NCBI GenBank assembly: GCA_041487355.1
Contig: JBGPND010000136.1
Location: forward strand, 1-14,073
Direction of reading: 5' to 3'
DNA: 14,073 nt
Source: JAMXLO01 sp041487355
GTDB taxonomy: Bacteria; Pseudomonadota; Alphaproteobacteria; Acetobacterales; Acetobacteraceae
Shown here: in pieces, positions 1 to 6,266 of the stretch
How the letters are laid out: each line of letters opens with the position of its first letter
Position numbering within the stretch: the stretch's first letter is position 1
The notes under the pieces: generated by a model
Databases searched by the model: none
Seen by the model: the letters and a program-made list of their open reading frames with translations, nothing else
Told to the model about the DNA's origin: nothing
Translations under genes and position numbers: made by a program

Positions 1-459
1 ATCGAGGCCCACCAGGGTGTCGTTGCCGGCGCCGGAGCCGATATTGTAGGTCTTGCCGCCGGTCACCACGATCGTGTTGTCACCGCCGCCAGCGGCGATC
101 GTCGAGTTGCCGGTGGTGAAGAACGTGCCGCCAACGGTGCCCGAGACTATGGCCGCGTCCGACCCGGTCAGCGTGACGCCGGAAGCCGCTGCGTCATTGA
201 TAACGAAATTGTAGCCAGACGGGATCGTCGCGCCGCCGCTGGCACTCGATGAAAGTATGAGTTCGGACGAGCCACTGGTCGGAGGAGCCGGAATGGAGCC
301 GCCGAGGGAGGCGCCCGTGACCGACAGCCCTCCCCCAGAGCTGGCTGCGGCAATCGCATCCGCGATCTGCTGGGCCACGTTGAAACTGGTGGAAGTAGGC
401 TGCGGAACGGTGACTGTAGAGGAGCCCGTACCCGGAACTGTTACCGAACCCGACATCAT
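1..459 (-). CDS. RTX-like Gly/Ser/Thr-rich secreted protein, N-terminal part (truncated by window edge)
   Basis: The minus strand is open from an ATG-ATG pair at 459/456 to the window edge, giving 153 residues and no stop. The first residues read MMSGSVTVPG and there is no signal peptide. Composition is rich in Gly, Ser, Thr, Val and Ala with almost no Lys, Arg or Cys. From about residue 80 it becomes a beta-strand/turn pattern, with GGGDNT (124-129) and GAGNDTLVG (143-151). These resemble degenerate RTX nonapeptides (GGxGxDxLx), which bind calcium outside the cell. RTX proteins normally leave by type I secretion using a C-terminal signal, which fits the missing N-terminal signal. GGAG at 463-466 lies 3 nt before the first ATG and 6 nt before the second, so the second may be used. 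The function (adhesin, haemolysin-type or S-layer-like) cannot be told from this part. The reading frame is well supported; the RTX assignment is inference. Confidence 0.72.
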   Translation of the reverse strand, partial: MMSGSVTVPGTGSSTVTVPQPTSTSFNVAQQIADAIAAASSGGGLSVTGASLGGSIPAPPTSGSSELILSSSASGGATIPSGYNFVINDAAASGVTLTGSDAAIVSGTVGGTFFTTGNSTIAAGGGDNTIVVTGGKTYNIGSGAGNDTLVGLD

Positions 460-515
460 GTTCTCCGTTTGAGCGCACCAGCCAGCCCTGTCTTCCCGGC
501 TACCGGACCGGACGA

Positions 516-543
516 ATTATGGACGGCTGCGAGTTTTTTGCAA
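516..543 (-). promoter_or_regulatory. Candidate sigma70 promoter for the RTX-like gene
   Basis: On the minus strand TTGCAA (543-538; 4 of 6 to the -35 consensus) is followed after 16 nt by CATAAT (521-516; 5 of 6 to the -10 consensus). It lies about 57 nt upstream of the RTX-like start codon and in the correct orientation. The match was found by eye; no transcript start is known. Confidence 0.35.
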
Positions 544-877
544 CCTATTTCTCGTGCGTGGATGTTTCTTAGATTCGGTTCCAACCGTCATTGGCCAGCC
601 GTCATTGGCTCCCCCTGCGCGTATAGCCGTCACGTCCGGCGCCGGCCGTAAAACATTTCGTGAGCGATGCGCATTGACTCGCCGCTCCAAGTCAGAGGAA
701 AACCCAAAAAAACTGCCATTTGGTAAACGCGACCAGCGCCCAAAGCGTGGCGAACATTATTGGCGACGATCATTCCCTAATTAGCTCAATGACTTCTTAG
801 GACAACTCAGCACAGCGCTGATCCCACTCCTCCTGGACGGGACATTTTTTGCGCTCCCTCAATTTTGTGCCGCTCTT

Positions 878-1047
878 ATACCAACCGCCCGAATCAATGA
901 CCCTTGGTCAGCGCCCGCTCTTCCCGTCGTGGCCGGGCTTGTCCCGGCCATCCGTCGTGGCACGGTGCCACCACTAATGGCCGGGACAAGCCCGGCCATG
1001 ACGGCGAGGGAGCGGCGACAAGAGTCAGCAGCAACGGCGGTTGGTAT
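878..1047. repeat. MITE-like nested inverted repeat, copy A (170 bp)
   Basis: The ends are perfect 12-bp inverted repeats: ATACCAACCGCC at 878-889 and its reverse complement at 1036-1047. Inside lies a second inverted repeat with 28-nt arms at 924-951 and 977-1004 (one mismatch). Each arm is itself a small hairpin (GGCCGGG...CCCGGCC). The centre holds a third dyad, GTGGCAC-g-GTGCCAC (957-971). No transposase is encoded and no target-site duplication is obvious. Together with the element at 13807-13980 it looks like a non-autonomous dispersed element. Reading frames across the arms give peptides such as MAGLVPAI and MAGTSPAM, which are artefacts of the repeat. Confidence 0.75.
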
Positions 1048-1285
1048 TAGTGACGGGACTTCTGCTACCGATTGGTGGCATCTCCTCGCCCAATTGGGCA
1101 CAATTCGGCGTCAGCCATCCACGGCCGGGCCGTGGCCATCCGCATCGCGCTCAGCCGCCGGCTCGCCGGGTTACGACAGTCCCGCGAATCGACTGCCAGC
1201 CCAAGTGGTCCGCCACCGCAAGGCGCCACGTTCCATCGACGTGACACGCCTGATACCGTGATGTCCGGGCCGGAAGGGAACGAAA

Positions 1286-2152
1286 ATGGAACAGACAACG
1301 CTGCGCAGCATGCTCGACGGCCCGGAGCCCGTGTTCGCTCCGCTCGTGCTGAACCCGCTGATGGCCAGGCTCGCCGAACGGGCCGGCTTTCCCGCGCTCT
1401 ACCTCGGCGGCGGTTCACTCGGATACGTCACCTGCTTCACCGAGGCCAACCTCACCGTCACCGAGATGGCGCAGGCGGCGCTCGACATCCGCGCCGCCTG
1501 CAGCCTGCCGCTGATCCTGGACGGCGCCTGCGGCTGGGGTGACCCGATGCATATGCGCCGCACCATTCCGCTCGCCGAGGCAGCCGGATTCGCCGCGATC
1601 GAGATCGAGGACCAGCTCCTGCCCAAGCGGGCCCACCACCATGTCGGGATCGAGCACATCATCCCGCTCGAGCTGATGGTGGCGAAGGTCGAGGAGGCCG
1701 TGCGGGCGCGCCGCTCGCCCGACTTCCTGATCATCGCGCGGACCAATGCCGCCCGCCAGAAGAACGGACTGGACGAGGCGTTGCGGCGCGGCGAGGCCAT
1801 GCGCAAGGCCGGTGCCGACATCCTGCTCGTGCTCCCCGGCAAGCCCGGCGAGGCGCGCATCATCGGCGAATCGCTGGCTGGCCCGAAGATGTTCATGATG
1901 AGCGGCAGCCGGCTGACGGACAGCGGGATGACCGTCGCCGAGCTCGCCGGCCTGGGCTATCGGCTGTTCGTCGACCCGACCACGCCGCTGATGGTGATGC
2001 ACCGGGCGCTGCGGCAGTGCTACGCGGCCATGAAGGCCGGCCAGCCGGATCCGCTGATCGGCACCGACACGCGCGGCGAGCAGCACATCCTGCACGAGAC
2101 GATCGATCTCGAGACCCTGCTGGAGATCGAGCGGCGGACGGTGGAGCGCTGA
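1286..2152 (+). CDS. Isocitrate lyase/PEP mutase superfamily protein, active site divergent
   Basis: A 288-residue protein, the usual length for the single-domain TIM-barrel members of this superfamily (methylisocitrate lyase, PEP mutase, oxaloacetate hydrolase, 2,3-dimethylmalate lyase). These make or break C-C or C-P bonds in small alpha-keto or hydroxy acids using Mg. Family landmarks are present: FPALYLGGGSLG (35-46), the Mg loop region LILDGACGWGDP (75-86), EIEDQLLPKR (106-115) and IIARTNA (149-155). Key positions differ: the usual DxDTGYG reads DGACGWG, so the second Asp is Ala; the lyase KRCGH loop reads KRAHHH (114-119), so the catalytic Cys is gone; and ARTDA is ARTNA. The start is supported by a purine-rich GGAAGGGAAC just upstream. 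The stop abuts the stop of the minus-strand crotonase gene. Family membership is firm; the substrate is unknown and classic lyase activity is doubtful. Confidence 0.9.
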   Translation: MEQTTLRSMLDGPEPVFAPLVLNPLMARLAERAGFPALYLGGGSLGYVTCFTEANLTVTEMAQAALDIRAACSLPLILDGACGWGDPMHMRRTIPLAEAAGFAAIEIEDQLLPKRAHHHVGIEHIIPLELMVAKVEEAVRARRSPDFLIIARTNAARQKNGLDEALRRGEAMRKAGADILLVLPGKPGEARIIGESLAGPKMFMMSGSRLTDSGMTVAELAGLGYRLFVDPTTPLMVMHRALRQCYAAMKAGQPDPLIGTDTRGEQHILHETIDLETLLEIERRTVER

Positions 2153-2932
2153 CTATCGCGCCTTGAACTCCGGCAGCCTCCGCTCCGCCATGGCCTTCAC
2201 GCCTTCGCGGAAGTCCTCGGTGTTGCGCAGCCAGTCCTGCTCCTCGTATTCGCGCTCGGTCGCGGCCGCCACCGCGTCGGCCAGTCCGCGGCGCAGCGTC
2301 TCGCGCGTGGCCACGATCGCCAGCGGGGCGGATTGGGCGATCTCGGTCGCGAGTTCGGTGGCCTTGGCCCGCACCTGATCCTGCGGCACACAGTAATCTG
2401 CCAGGCCGATCGCCAGCGCCTGCTCCCCGGTGATGCGCCGGCCGGTGTACATCAGCAGCGTGGCCTGCTGGTTGCCGATCAGCCGCGGCAACGAGGCCGT
2501 CAGGCCGAAGCCCGGATGGAAGCCAAGCCGCGTGAAGTTGACGGAAAACCGTGCCTCCGGGCAGGTGACGCGGAAATCCGCCATGACCGCGAGCCCCACC
2601 CCGGCGCCCACCGCCGCGCCATGCACCGCGGCGACGATCGGCTTGCCGGTGCGCCACAGCCGCTGGGCTTCCTTATATAGATGCCGCCCACGCTTGGTGC
2701 CACGCGCCACCCCATCCGCTCCCCGGTTGGAGAAGTCGGCTCCGGCGCAGAAATGCTTGCCCTCGGCACAGAGCACGATCGCCCGGACATCGGACGCCCG
2801 GTCGAAGCCATCGAGCACGTCGGCGATCTCACCCACCATGTCGGTGTCGACGAAATTGTTCGGCCCGCGCCGCACCTCGATCGTCGCGATCAAGCCGGAT
2901 TGCGTGACGCCGATATGCTCGTAGCTTGCCAT
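2153..2932 (-). CDS. Enoyl-CoA hydratase/isomerase (crotonase) family protein lacking both catalytic glutamates
   Basis: A 259-residue protein, typical crotonase length. Crotonases stabilise a thioester enolate in an oxyanion hole and carry out hydration, isomerisation or C-C cleavage of acyl-CoAs. Oxyanion-hole segments are visible: HFCAGADF (60-67) and VHGAAVGAG (103-111). The C-terminal part ends in a helix-rich segment (about 220-259), as in the family. By alignment from memory, the rat hydratase glutamates E144 and E164 fall on Gly113 (GAGVGLA) and Phe133 (FSVNFTRLG), so classical syn-hydration is unlikely. The motif FTRLGFHPGFG is shared with a noncanonical crotonase group. The start ATG has AGGGAA 6 nt upstream. 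It is divergent from the plus-strand operon across 109 nt, so the two may share control. It may be an isomerase, hydrolase or C-C lyase rather than a hydratase. Confidence 0.9.
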   Translation of the reverse strand: MASYEHIGVTQSGLIATIEVRRGPNNFVDTDMVGEIADVLDGFDRASDVRAIVLCAEGKHFCAGADFSNRGADGVARGTKRGRHLYKEAQRLWRTGKPIVAAVHGAAVGAGVGLAVMADFRVTCPEARFSVNFTRLGFHPGFGLTASLPRLIGNQQATLLMYTGRRITGEQALAIGLADYCVPQDQVRAKATELATEIAQSAPLAIVATRETLRRGLADAVAAATEREYEEQDWLRNTEDFREGVKAMAERRLPEFKAR

Positions 2933-2983
2933 GTCGCGTTCCCTGCCCTGCTCTTCCGCCGCGTTGCGCTGCGTGCCAGCTTA

Positions 2984-2998
2984 TGGGCTGCGAGCCCA
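2984..2998. promoter_or_regulatory. Small dyad in the divergent intergenic region
   Basis: TGGGCT-GCG-AGCCCA is a perfect inverted repeat with 6-bp arms and a 3-base centre. It lies in the 109-nt gap between the minus-strand crotonase start and the plus-strand operon start, where an operator would be expected. It could equally be a short leader hairpin or chance in GC-rich DNA. Confidence 0.25.
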
Positions 2999-3041
2999 GG
3001 CGACAATGATGGGCGGACGGTCATCGGCGGAGGAAACGGCC

Positions 3042-3803
3042 ATGGCGCGGCTCGATCGCGACGGAGTGGCGATCCATTACGAGGAGCATGGGCAAGGGCC
3101 CGCCATCCTGCTCTCCCACGGCTACAGCGCGACCTGCCGCATGTGGGATGGGCAGATCGCAGCATTGAAGGACCGCTACCGCGTCATTGTCTGGGACATG
3201 CGCGGCCACGGCGAAAGCGACTATCCGACCGATGCCGCGGCCTATTCGGAGGCGGCCACCGTCGAGGACATGGCGGCGATTCTTCACGCTTGTGGCGTGC
3301 AGCGCGCGGTGATCGGCGGGCTGTCGCTCGGCGGCTACATGTCGCTCGCCTTCCACCTGACACACCCCGATATGACACGCGCATTGATGATCTTCGACAC
3401 CGGTCCCGGCTTCCGCAACGCCGACGCGCGCGCGGCGTGGAACCAGCGCGCGCGGCAGCGGGCGGATGATCTGGATGCACGCGGCTTCGCAGCCCTCGGC
3501 ACCAGCGACGAGGTGCGGATGAGCCAGCACCGCAATGCGTCGGGGCTGGCAGGCGCGGCGCGCGGCATGCTGACGCAGCGCGACGATGCCGTGATCCATT
3601 CGCTTGAGACGATCGCCGTGCCGAGCCTGGTGCTGGTCGGCAGCGAGGACAAGAATTTCCTTGCTGCCACCGACTATATGGCGCGCAAAATCCCCGGTGC
3701 CACGAAAGTGGTGATCGACGGCGCCGGCCATGCCGCCAACCTGCACCAGCCGGCCGAATTCAACCGCGCGGTCGAGGCATTCCTGGGAGGGCTGGCGGCA
3801 TGA
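3042..3803 (+). CDS. Alpha/beta hydrolase, first gene of the acyl-CoA operon
   Basis: A 253-residue alpha/beta-hydrolase fold protein. The oxyanion region is LLSHGYSA (23-30), WDMRGHGESD (51-60) is the family loop, and the nucleophile elbow is GGLSLGGY with Ser95. The likely acid is Asp203 (GSEDKNF) and the catalytic base His230 (GAGHAAN), giving a complete triad. The closest overall pattern is the 3-oxoadipate enol-lactonase/meta-cleavage hydrolase-like group, but this fold covers esterases, lactonases, C-C hydrolases and thioesterases. The frame is open upstream to 2931; I chose the ATG at 3042 because GGAGG (3029-3033) sits 8 nt before it and the protein then begins at the conserved first strand. 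Its stop overlaps the next start as ATGA, so translation of the next gene is probably coupled. In context it could open a ring or release a product acid. It is probably cytoplasmic; no signal peptide is seen. Confidence 0.9.
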   Translation: MARLDRDGVAIHYEEHGQGPAILLSHGYSATCRMWDGQIAALKDRYRVIVWDMRGHGESDYPTDAAAYSEAATVEDMAAILHACGVQRAVIGGLSLGGYMSLAFHLTHPDMTRALMIFDTGPGFRNADARAAWNQRARQRADDLDARGFAALGTSDEVRMSQHRNASGLAGAARGMLTQRDDAVIHSLETIAVPSLVLVGSEDKNFLAATDYMARKIPGATKVVIDGAGHAANLHQPAEFNRAVEAFLGGLAA

Positions 3804-4924
3804 ACTTCGACTTCCCGGACGAACTGAAGCAGTTGCGCGACGAGGCGCGGCGCTTCCTGAGCGAGCGCTGCCCGACCAGCGTGCCGCGCCGCATCCTGGA
3901 AGGACCCGAGCCGTACGACCGCGCACTATGGCAGGCGATGGCCGAGATGGGCTGGACCGGCGCGGCGATTCCGGAGGAGTACGGTGGTGCCGGGCTCGGC
4001 CATCTGGCGATCTGCGTGCTGGCCGAGGAGCTTGGCCACGCCGTGGCGCCGGTGCCGTTCTCCTCGTCGGTGTATCTGGCAACCGAGGCGATCCAACTGT
4101 TCGGCAGCGATGCGCAGAAGCGGCAATACCTGCCGAAACTCGCCGCGGGCGAGACGATCGGCACATTCGCCATGGCCGAGCGGCCGGGGCCGGCCGATCC
4201 GCGCAAGCTGACCGCTCATGTGGTGGACGGCAAGCTGAGCGGCATGAAACTCGCGGTGCCGGATGGCGATGTCGCCGACTTCGCCGTGGTGGCGGTGCAT
4301 GGCGGGAACGCGTCATGGCTGCATCTCGTCGACCTCGGCAGTCCGGGCGTCGCGCGCGAGACTGTGACGACGATCGATCCTACGCGGTCGCACGCGCGAA
4401 TCGTGTTCGACAAGGCTGCGGCCGAACCGCTCCCCGGCAGCGAAGGTGCGGATTCGGTCCGTCGCCTGCTCGATCGCGCCGCGGTCATGCTGGCCTTCGA
4501 GCAGGTTGGCTGCGCGCAGGCAGCCCTGGAAATGGCGCGCGATTATGCGCGCGAGCGCTATGCGTTCGGCCGGCCGATCGGCTCGTTCCAGGCGATCAAG
4601 CACAAGCTGGCGGATATCTACATCGCAGTCGAACTGGCGCGCTCCAACGCGTATTACGGCGCCTGGGCGCTGCACAGCGACGCAGCCGAACTGCCGATCG
4701 CCGCTTCGGTGGCGCGGATCGCCGCCTGCGATGCCGGCTGGCTGGCGTCCAAGGAGAACATACAAACGCATGGCGGGATGGGCTTCACCTGGCAGATGGA
4801 CTGCCAGTTCTATTACCGGCGCGCCAAGCTGCACGCGCTGGCGCTTGGCGGAACGCGGGAGTGGAAGCACCGGCTGATCGCGGAATTGCGCACGCGCAAC
4901 ACGATCGCGCTGCCGACGGATTGA
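3800..4924 (+). CDS. Acyl-CoA dehydrogenase 1, probable partner subunit of a heteromeric enzyme
   Basis: A 374-residue acyl-CoA dehydrogenase-fold protein: N-terminal helical domain (about 1-115), central beta domain (about 120-215) and C-terminal helical domain (about 220-370). C-terminal FAD-contact motifs are intact: RYAFGRPIGSFQAIKH (253-268) and QTHGGMGFTWQMD (322-334). The central loop that normally reads SEPGAGSD is replaced by MAERPGPADPRKL (125-137). There is no C-terminal YEG glutamate, and the helix-G position that is Glu in isovaleryl-CoA dehydrogenase falls in LLDRAAV (Asp225). These features match the less complete subunit of alpha2beta2 ACADs such as the mycobacterial ChsE pairs. 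It overlaps the hydrolase gene by 4 nt (ATGA). It is followed by a perfect 30-bp hairpin before the second ACAD gene. The family is certain; the heteromer is inference. Confidence 0.9.
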   Translation: MNFDFPDELKQLRDEARRFLSERCPTSVPRRILEGPEPYDRALWQAMAEMGWTGAAIPEEYGGAGLGHLAICVLAEELGHAVAPVPFSSSVYLATEAIQLFGSDAQKRQYLPKLAAGETIGTFAMAERPGPADPRKLTAHVVDGKLSGMKLAVPDGDVADFAVVAVHGGNASWLHLVDLGSPGVARETVTTIDPTRSHARIVFDKAAAEPLPGSEGADSVRRLLDRAAVMLAFEQVGCAQAALEMARDYARERYAFGRPIGSFQAIKHKLADIYIAVELARSNAYYGAWALHSDAAELPIAASVARIAACDAGWLASKENIQTHGGMGFTWQMDCQFYYRRAKLHALALGGTREWKHRLIAELRTRNTIALPTD

Positions 4925-4929
4925 AGATC

Positions 4930-4999
4930 GGTGGGTTTCGCTACGCTCACCCACCCTACAGGCAGCAGCGTAGGGTGGGTGAGCGTAGCGAAACCCACC
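4930..4999. repeat. Perfect palindromic repeat (two 30-nt arms, 10-nt loop)
   Basis: Arms at 4930-4959 and 4970-4999 are exact reverse complements over all 30 bases, separated by a 10-nt loop. The arm starts GGTGGGTTTCGCTACGCTCA. It fills most of the 106-nt gap between the two ACAD genes. Similar REP-like palindromes are widespread and occur in many copies in proteobacterial genomes. As RNA it would form a very stable stem that could protect the upstream mRNA, attenuate transcription or lower expression of downstream genes. There is no U tract, so it is not a classical terminator. Confidence 0.9.
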
Positions 5000-5030
5000 A
5001 TATCGGGAACGAGTGCAGGAGGGCGGAGAG

Positions 5031-6266
5031 ATGGATTTCGAAGACACCCCGGAGGAAGCGGCATTCCGCGCCGAGGCCCGCGCCTTCCTGGCAGCCAATG
5101 CCGAACGCCGCAAGCCAGGCGCGGTGGAGGGCTACCGCCGCGGCCAGGACGCACCAGGGGCGATGGAGCGGGCCAAGGCGTTCCAGCGCAAGAAGGCCGA
5201 GGCAGGCTTCGTCGGCATCCATTGGCCGAAGGAATGGTACGGCCGGGGCGGCACGCAGATCCAGAACGTCATCTACAACCAGGAGGAAGCGCAGTTCGAC
5301 GTGCTGTCCGGCATCTTCGGCATCGGCATCAACCTGGCCATGCCGACGATCTGCGTCTGCGGGACGCCGGAGCAACGCGACCGCTTCGTGCCACCGGCGA
5401 TGCGCGCGGACGAGGTGTGGTGCCAGTTGTTCTCGGAACCCTCCGGCGGGTCCGACCTCGCTGCGCTACGGACGCGTGCCGAACGTGACGGCGACGAGTG
5501 GGTGATCAACGGCCAGAAGATCTGGAACTCCGGCGCGCACTACAGCGACTTCGGCATCCTGGTGGCGCGCAGCGATCCCAACGTGCCGAAGCATGCGGGC
5601 CTGACCTTCTTCATTCTCGACATGAAGTCGCCGGGCGTGGAAATCAGGCCGATCCGCCAGCTTTCCGGCTCGGCGCATTTCAACGAGGTGTTCTTCACCA
5701 ACGTGCGCATCCCCGATTCGATGCGCATCGGCCCGGTGGGCGGTGGCTGGCGCGTGGCGCTGACCACGCTGATGAACGAACGACACGGCATGCGCGATTC
5801 GCCTGGCCCGGATTTTCAGGAGCTGTTCACGCTGGCCAATCAGCTCGAGCTGGAGGACGGGCTGGCGATCGACGATGCGGGCGTGCAGGAGAAGCTGGCG
5901 GAGTTCTATGTCCGCTCGCAGGGGCTGAAATATACCAAGTATCGCGGCATGACGGCGCTGTCGCGCGGCGGCACACCGGGCCCGGAATCCTCGATCATCA
6001 AGGTGGTGGCGGCGAACAAGCTGCAGGACATCCTGTCCTACGGGCTCGACCTGATCGGCATGGCGGGACCGACGATGGGCGAGGACATGCCGGTCGCCGG
6101 CATCTTCGAGGAGGCACTGCTGTATTCGCCGGCGCTGCGCATCGCCGGCGGCACCGATGAGATCATGCGCAACATCATCGCCGAACGCGTGCTGGGCCTG
6201 CCGCAGGACGTGCGGGTGGACAAGGATGTGCCGTTCCGCGACGTGCCGACAGGAAGCCGCGGATGA
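5031..6266 (+). CDS. Acyl-CoA dehydrogenase 2, probable catalytic subunit of a heteromeric enzyme
   Basis: A 411-residue ACAD. The FAD loop is conserved as FSEPSGGSDLA (134-144), followed by WVINGQKIWNSGAHYSD (157-173). The helix-G segment TTLMNERHGM (245-254) places Glu250 where isovaleryl-CoA dehydrogenase and the mycobacterial FadE26-type subunit have their catalytic base. The C-terminus RIAGGTDEIMRNIIAERVLG (370-389) is the FAD/dimer-interface motif of this subgroup. It thus carries the motifs that ACAD 1 lacks, and together they look like one alpha2beta2 enzyme; such enzymes act on bulky or branched acyl-CoAs, for example steroid side chains. The frame extends to a GTG at 5013, but I prefer the ATG at 5031 because AGGAGGG (5017-5023) lies 7 nt before it. 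Its stop overlaps the synthetase start by 4 nt (ATGA). Confidence 0.92.
   Translation: MDFEDTPEEAAFRAEARAFLAANAERRKPGAVEGYRRGQDAPGAMERAKAFQRKKAEAGFVGIHWPKEWYGRGGTQIQNVIYNQEEAQFDVLSGIFGIGINLAMPTICVCGTPEQRDRFVPPAMRADEVWCQLFSEPSGGSDLAALRTRAERDGDEWVINGQKIWNSGAHYSDFGILVARSDPNVPKHAGLTFFILDMKSPGVEIRPIRQLSGSAHFNEVFFTNVRIPDSMRIGPVGGGWRVALTTLMNERHGMRDSPGPDFQELFTLANQLELEDGLAIDDAGVQEKLAEFYVRSQGLKYTKYRGMTALSRGGTPGPESSIIKVVAANKLQDILSYGLDLIGMAGPTMGEDMPVAGIFEEALLYSPALRIAGGTDEIMRNIIAERVLGLPQDVRVDKDVPFRDVPTGSRG

Larger units (their letters stand above)
460..1285. other. 826-base region without a convincing gene
   Basis: The part 460-877 is less GC-rich than its neighbours and carries a candidate promoter for the minus-strand gene on its left. 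Short open frames here have no recognisable product or good ribosome site. 878-1047 is a nested inverted repeat, described separately. 1048-1285 precedes the PEP mutase-like gene. It contains a perfect 12-base palindrome GCCCAATTGGGC (1088-1099) and the dyad CCACGGCC-g-GGCCGTGG (1119-1135), which could be operator or hairpin sequence or repeat remnants. I see no tRNA, rRNA or clear riboswitch. Confidence 0.6.

Noticed and set aside
469..784. Two short plus-strand frames (60 and 76 codons) in the gene-free region
   Set aside because: No family resemblance, poor start context, and one frame overlaps the candidate promoter of the minus-strand gene.
657..860. tRNA or small RNA in the less GC-rich stretch
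   Set aside because: No cloverleaf, TPsiC-like motif or terminator-like hairpin could be found by eye on either strand.
878..1047. CRISPR array or phage attachment site
   Set aside because: There are no regularly spaced direct repeats and no cas or integrase genes; the structure is an inverted repeat.
929..1261. Small plus-strand frame beginning MAGLVPAIRRGT
   Set aside because: Its first part is a translation of the palindromic repeat, and similar peptides come from the copy at 8401. It is a repeat artefact with no ribosome site.
3021..4316. Minus-strand open frame (431 codons) opposite the hydrolase and ACAD 1
   Set aside because: The plus-strand genes have complete triad and FAD motifs; the antisense product has no recognisable features.
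4930..4999. Rho-independent terminator splitting the operon
   Set aside because: The stem is strong but no run of T follows on either strand, and the next gene is co-oriented with a good ribosome site. Partial attenuation remains possible.
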